Origin: an uncultured Flavobacteriales bacterium
GTDB lineage: Bacteria; Bacteroidota; Bacteroidia; Flavobacteriales; Crocinitomicaceae
NCBI GenBank assembly: GCA_946479985.1
Contig: CAMLIF010000155.1
Coordinates: 1 to 7,052, forward strand
Direction of reading: 5' to 3'
DNA length: 7,052 bases
Shown here one piece after another: positions 6,393-7,052 of the stretch (position 1 is the stretch's first letter; every line of letters begins with the position of its first letter). The translations under genes and the position numbers were made by a program. The notes under the pieces were generated by a model that saw only the letters and a program-made list of their open reading frames with translations, was not told where the DNA came from and ran no database searches.

Positions 6393-6811
6393 CTGCTCAG
6401 TAATCCTTTACCAAATTCTTCAATTCTCTTCGCATAGCGCACTTTTACACGCTCGGAAATTGGCAGCGCCTTGCCATCATCATCTACCCGCACGAAAGTG
6501 ACACTTGTATGAGTCACTATTTCCTGTTCTCCTGTATAAACATTGTGTTTTCGAACTTCCATGTATAATTCCAGCGATGTTTTTCCGAATTTGGTTACAC
6601 GGCCATATACCTTCAAAATGTTTCCCACTTTAACGGGCTTCTTAAAAATAAGCTCATCAAATTTTATTGTAACCATCCTTGGAGTGTCACAAATCTGTGA
6701 AGCGTAAGAACCTGCAGCATCGTCTATAAGTGAAATAAGGGTTCCACCGAACATATTATTACTAATCCCGATATCAAATTGCTTACAAATGTACGTTGTG
6801 ATAAGTTCCAT
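6389..6811 (-). CDS. Acyl-CoA thioesterase, YciA-like hotdog family
   Basis: A 140-residue single hotdog-domain protein expected to hydrolyse acyl-CoA esters to free acid and CoA in the cytoplasm, usually as a hexamer. The signature NNMFGGTLISLIDDAAG at 18-34 corresponds to NGDIFGGWIMSQMD in YciA, with Asn18/Asn19 and Asp30 in the positions of the catalytic pair. The strands around VTIKFDELIFKKPVKVGN (47-64) and the VYGRV and SLELYMEV segments follow the family pattern, as does VTFVRVDDDGK (104-114). Length is normal. The start is ATG 6809-6811; there is no in-frame alternative worth preferring. It has no same-strand neighbour in the window and converges with the dus gene (4-base overlap of stops). 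Chain-length preference cannot be told. Confidence 0.9.
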   Translation of the reverse strand: MELITTYICKQFDIGISNNMFGGTLISLIDDAAGSYASQICDTPRMVTIKFDELIFKKPVKVGNILKVYGRVTKFGKTSLELYMEVRKHNVYTGEQEIVTHTSVTFVRVDDDGKALPISERVKVRYAKRIEEFGKGLLSS

Positions 6812-6815
6812 GGCG

Positions 6816-6823
6816 CGAAAGTA
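6816..6823 (-). promoter_or_regulatory. Candidate -7 element just before the thioesterase start
   Basis: On the minus strand this reads TACTTTCG, one base off TAnnTTTG. Only 4 bases separate it from the ATG, so transcription would begin at or inside the start codon, giving a leaderless message. That, plus the lack of a clear -33 element at normal distance, keeps the call weak. Confidence 0.25.
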
Positions 6824-6934
6824 GTTATTTAATAAACAAACGAAGCTAAATCGATTTACTTATTTCACAAACAGTTGAATTATCTATGGGAGCTGATACT
6901 AGCTGCTATTTAATGATTAAATAATTTAGTAACC

Positions 6935-6961
6935 CTGGCTGGCCAATCCATTGGTGTCCAG
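6935..6961. repeat. Imperfect dyad in the right-hand intergenic region
   Basis: CCAAT (6943-6947) and ATTGG (6950-6954) form a perfect inner dyad around CC. CTGG (6935-6938) and CCAG (6958-6961) form an outer pair shifted by one base. The two-base centre is too tight for an RNA hairpin, so a protein-binding site is the more natural reading if it has a function. Confidence 0.25.
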
Positions 6962-7018
6962 AAACGTCGGCACTCCCACATTCGTCTTTTGAAGAGTCAA
7001 AAAAGTAGGGGCATAAAA

Positions 7019-7049
7019 AAAAGCCGTTCCTTTATGGGGAACGGCTTTT
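7019..7049 (-). terminator. Strong intrinsic terminator, probably bidirectional
   Basis: AAAAGCCGTTCC (7019-7030) pairs perfectly with GGAACGGCTTTT (7038-7049) over 12 bases, with a 7-base loop. Read on the minus strand the stem runs into eight Ts (complement of 7015-7022), the better orientation, implying a leftward gene just beyond the right edge. Read on the plus strand it has four Ts then ATA at the window end. Confidence 0.85.
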
Positions 7050-7052
7050 ATA

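Noticed and set aside
6886..6924. Tiny plus-strand ORF (12 codons) in the right-hand gap
   Set aside because: Too short, no promoter or start context, and nothing recognisable in the peptide.
6895..7000. tRNA or other structured RNA gene in the right-hand gap
   Set aside because: No cloverleaf arms or conserved tRNA blocks could be laid out; only an imperfect dyad is present.

Overview
The window looks like a piece of a chromosome from the phylum Bacteroidota. The genes read most naturally as Flavobacteriia or a near relative, but I cannot name a genus. Three things point there. The DNA is moderately AT-rich. Genes lack Shine-Dalgarno sequences, and several instead have a TAnnTTTG-type -7 promoter element a short way upstream of the start codon. 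The proteins also resemble Bacteroidota versions of their families. Nothing points to a phage, plasmid, insertion sequence, CRISPR array or rRNA/tRNA gene.

Layout, left to right. (1) At 1-561 on the minus strand is the N-terminal third of L-glutamate-gamma-semialdehyde dehydrogenase (pruA), cut by the window edge. (2) A 121-base divergent promoter region follows, carrying a perfect 6+3+6 dyad. (3) At 683-1930 (+) is a secreted or membrane-anchored TPR protein with one C-terminal membrane helix and no output domain. (4) apaG (minus) converges on it with only 3 bases between the genes. (5) A 286-base AT-rich gap contains a GC-richer island and ends in a good -7 promoter element. (6) At 2622-6392 (+) is a tight operon of two tandem PaaE-like flavin/2Fe-2S reductases (1-base gap), a short-chain dehydrogenase (8-base overlap) and a tRNA-dihydrouridine synthase (7-base gap). 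(7) A YciA-like acyl-CoA thioesterase (minus) overlaps the end of the operon by 4 bases, tail to tail. (8) The last 241 bases hold no convincing gene and end in a strong hairpin terminator, oriented best for a minus-strand gene beyond the right edge.

The most interesting unit is the operon. Two complete NAD(P)H-FAD-[2Fe-2S] electron-transfer proteins stand side by side, followed by an NAD(P)-dependent oxidoreductase, yet no oxygenase or desaturase to receive the electrons is present in the window. The two reductases are clearly paralogues, diverged enough that they may serve different partners. No wholly new system is evident. The rest is ordinary core metabolism and housekeeping: proline catabolism, tRNA modification, CoA-ester turnover and ApaG.
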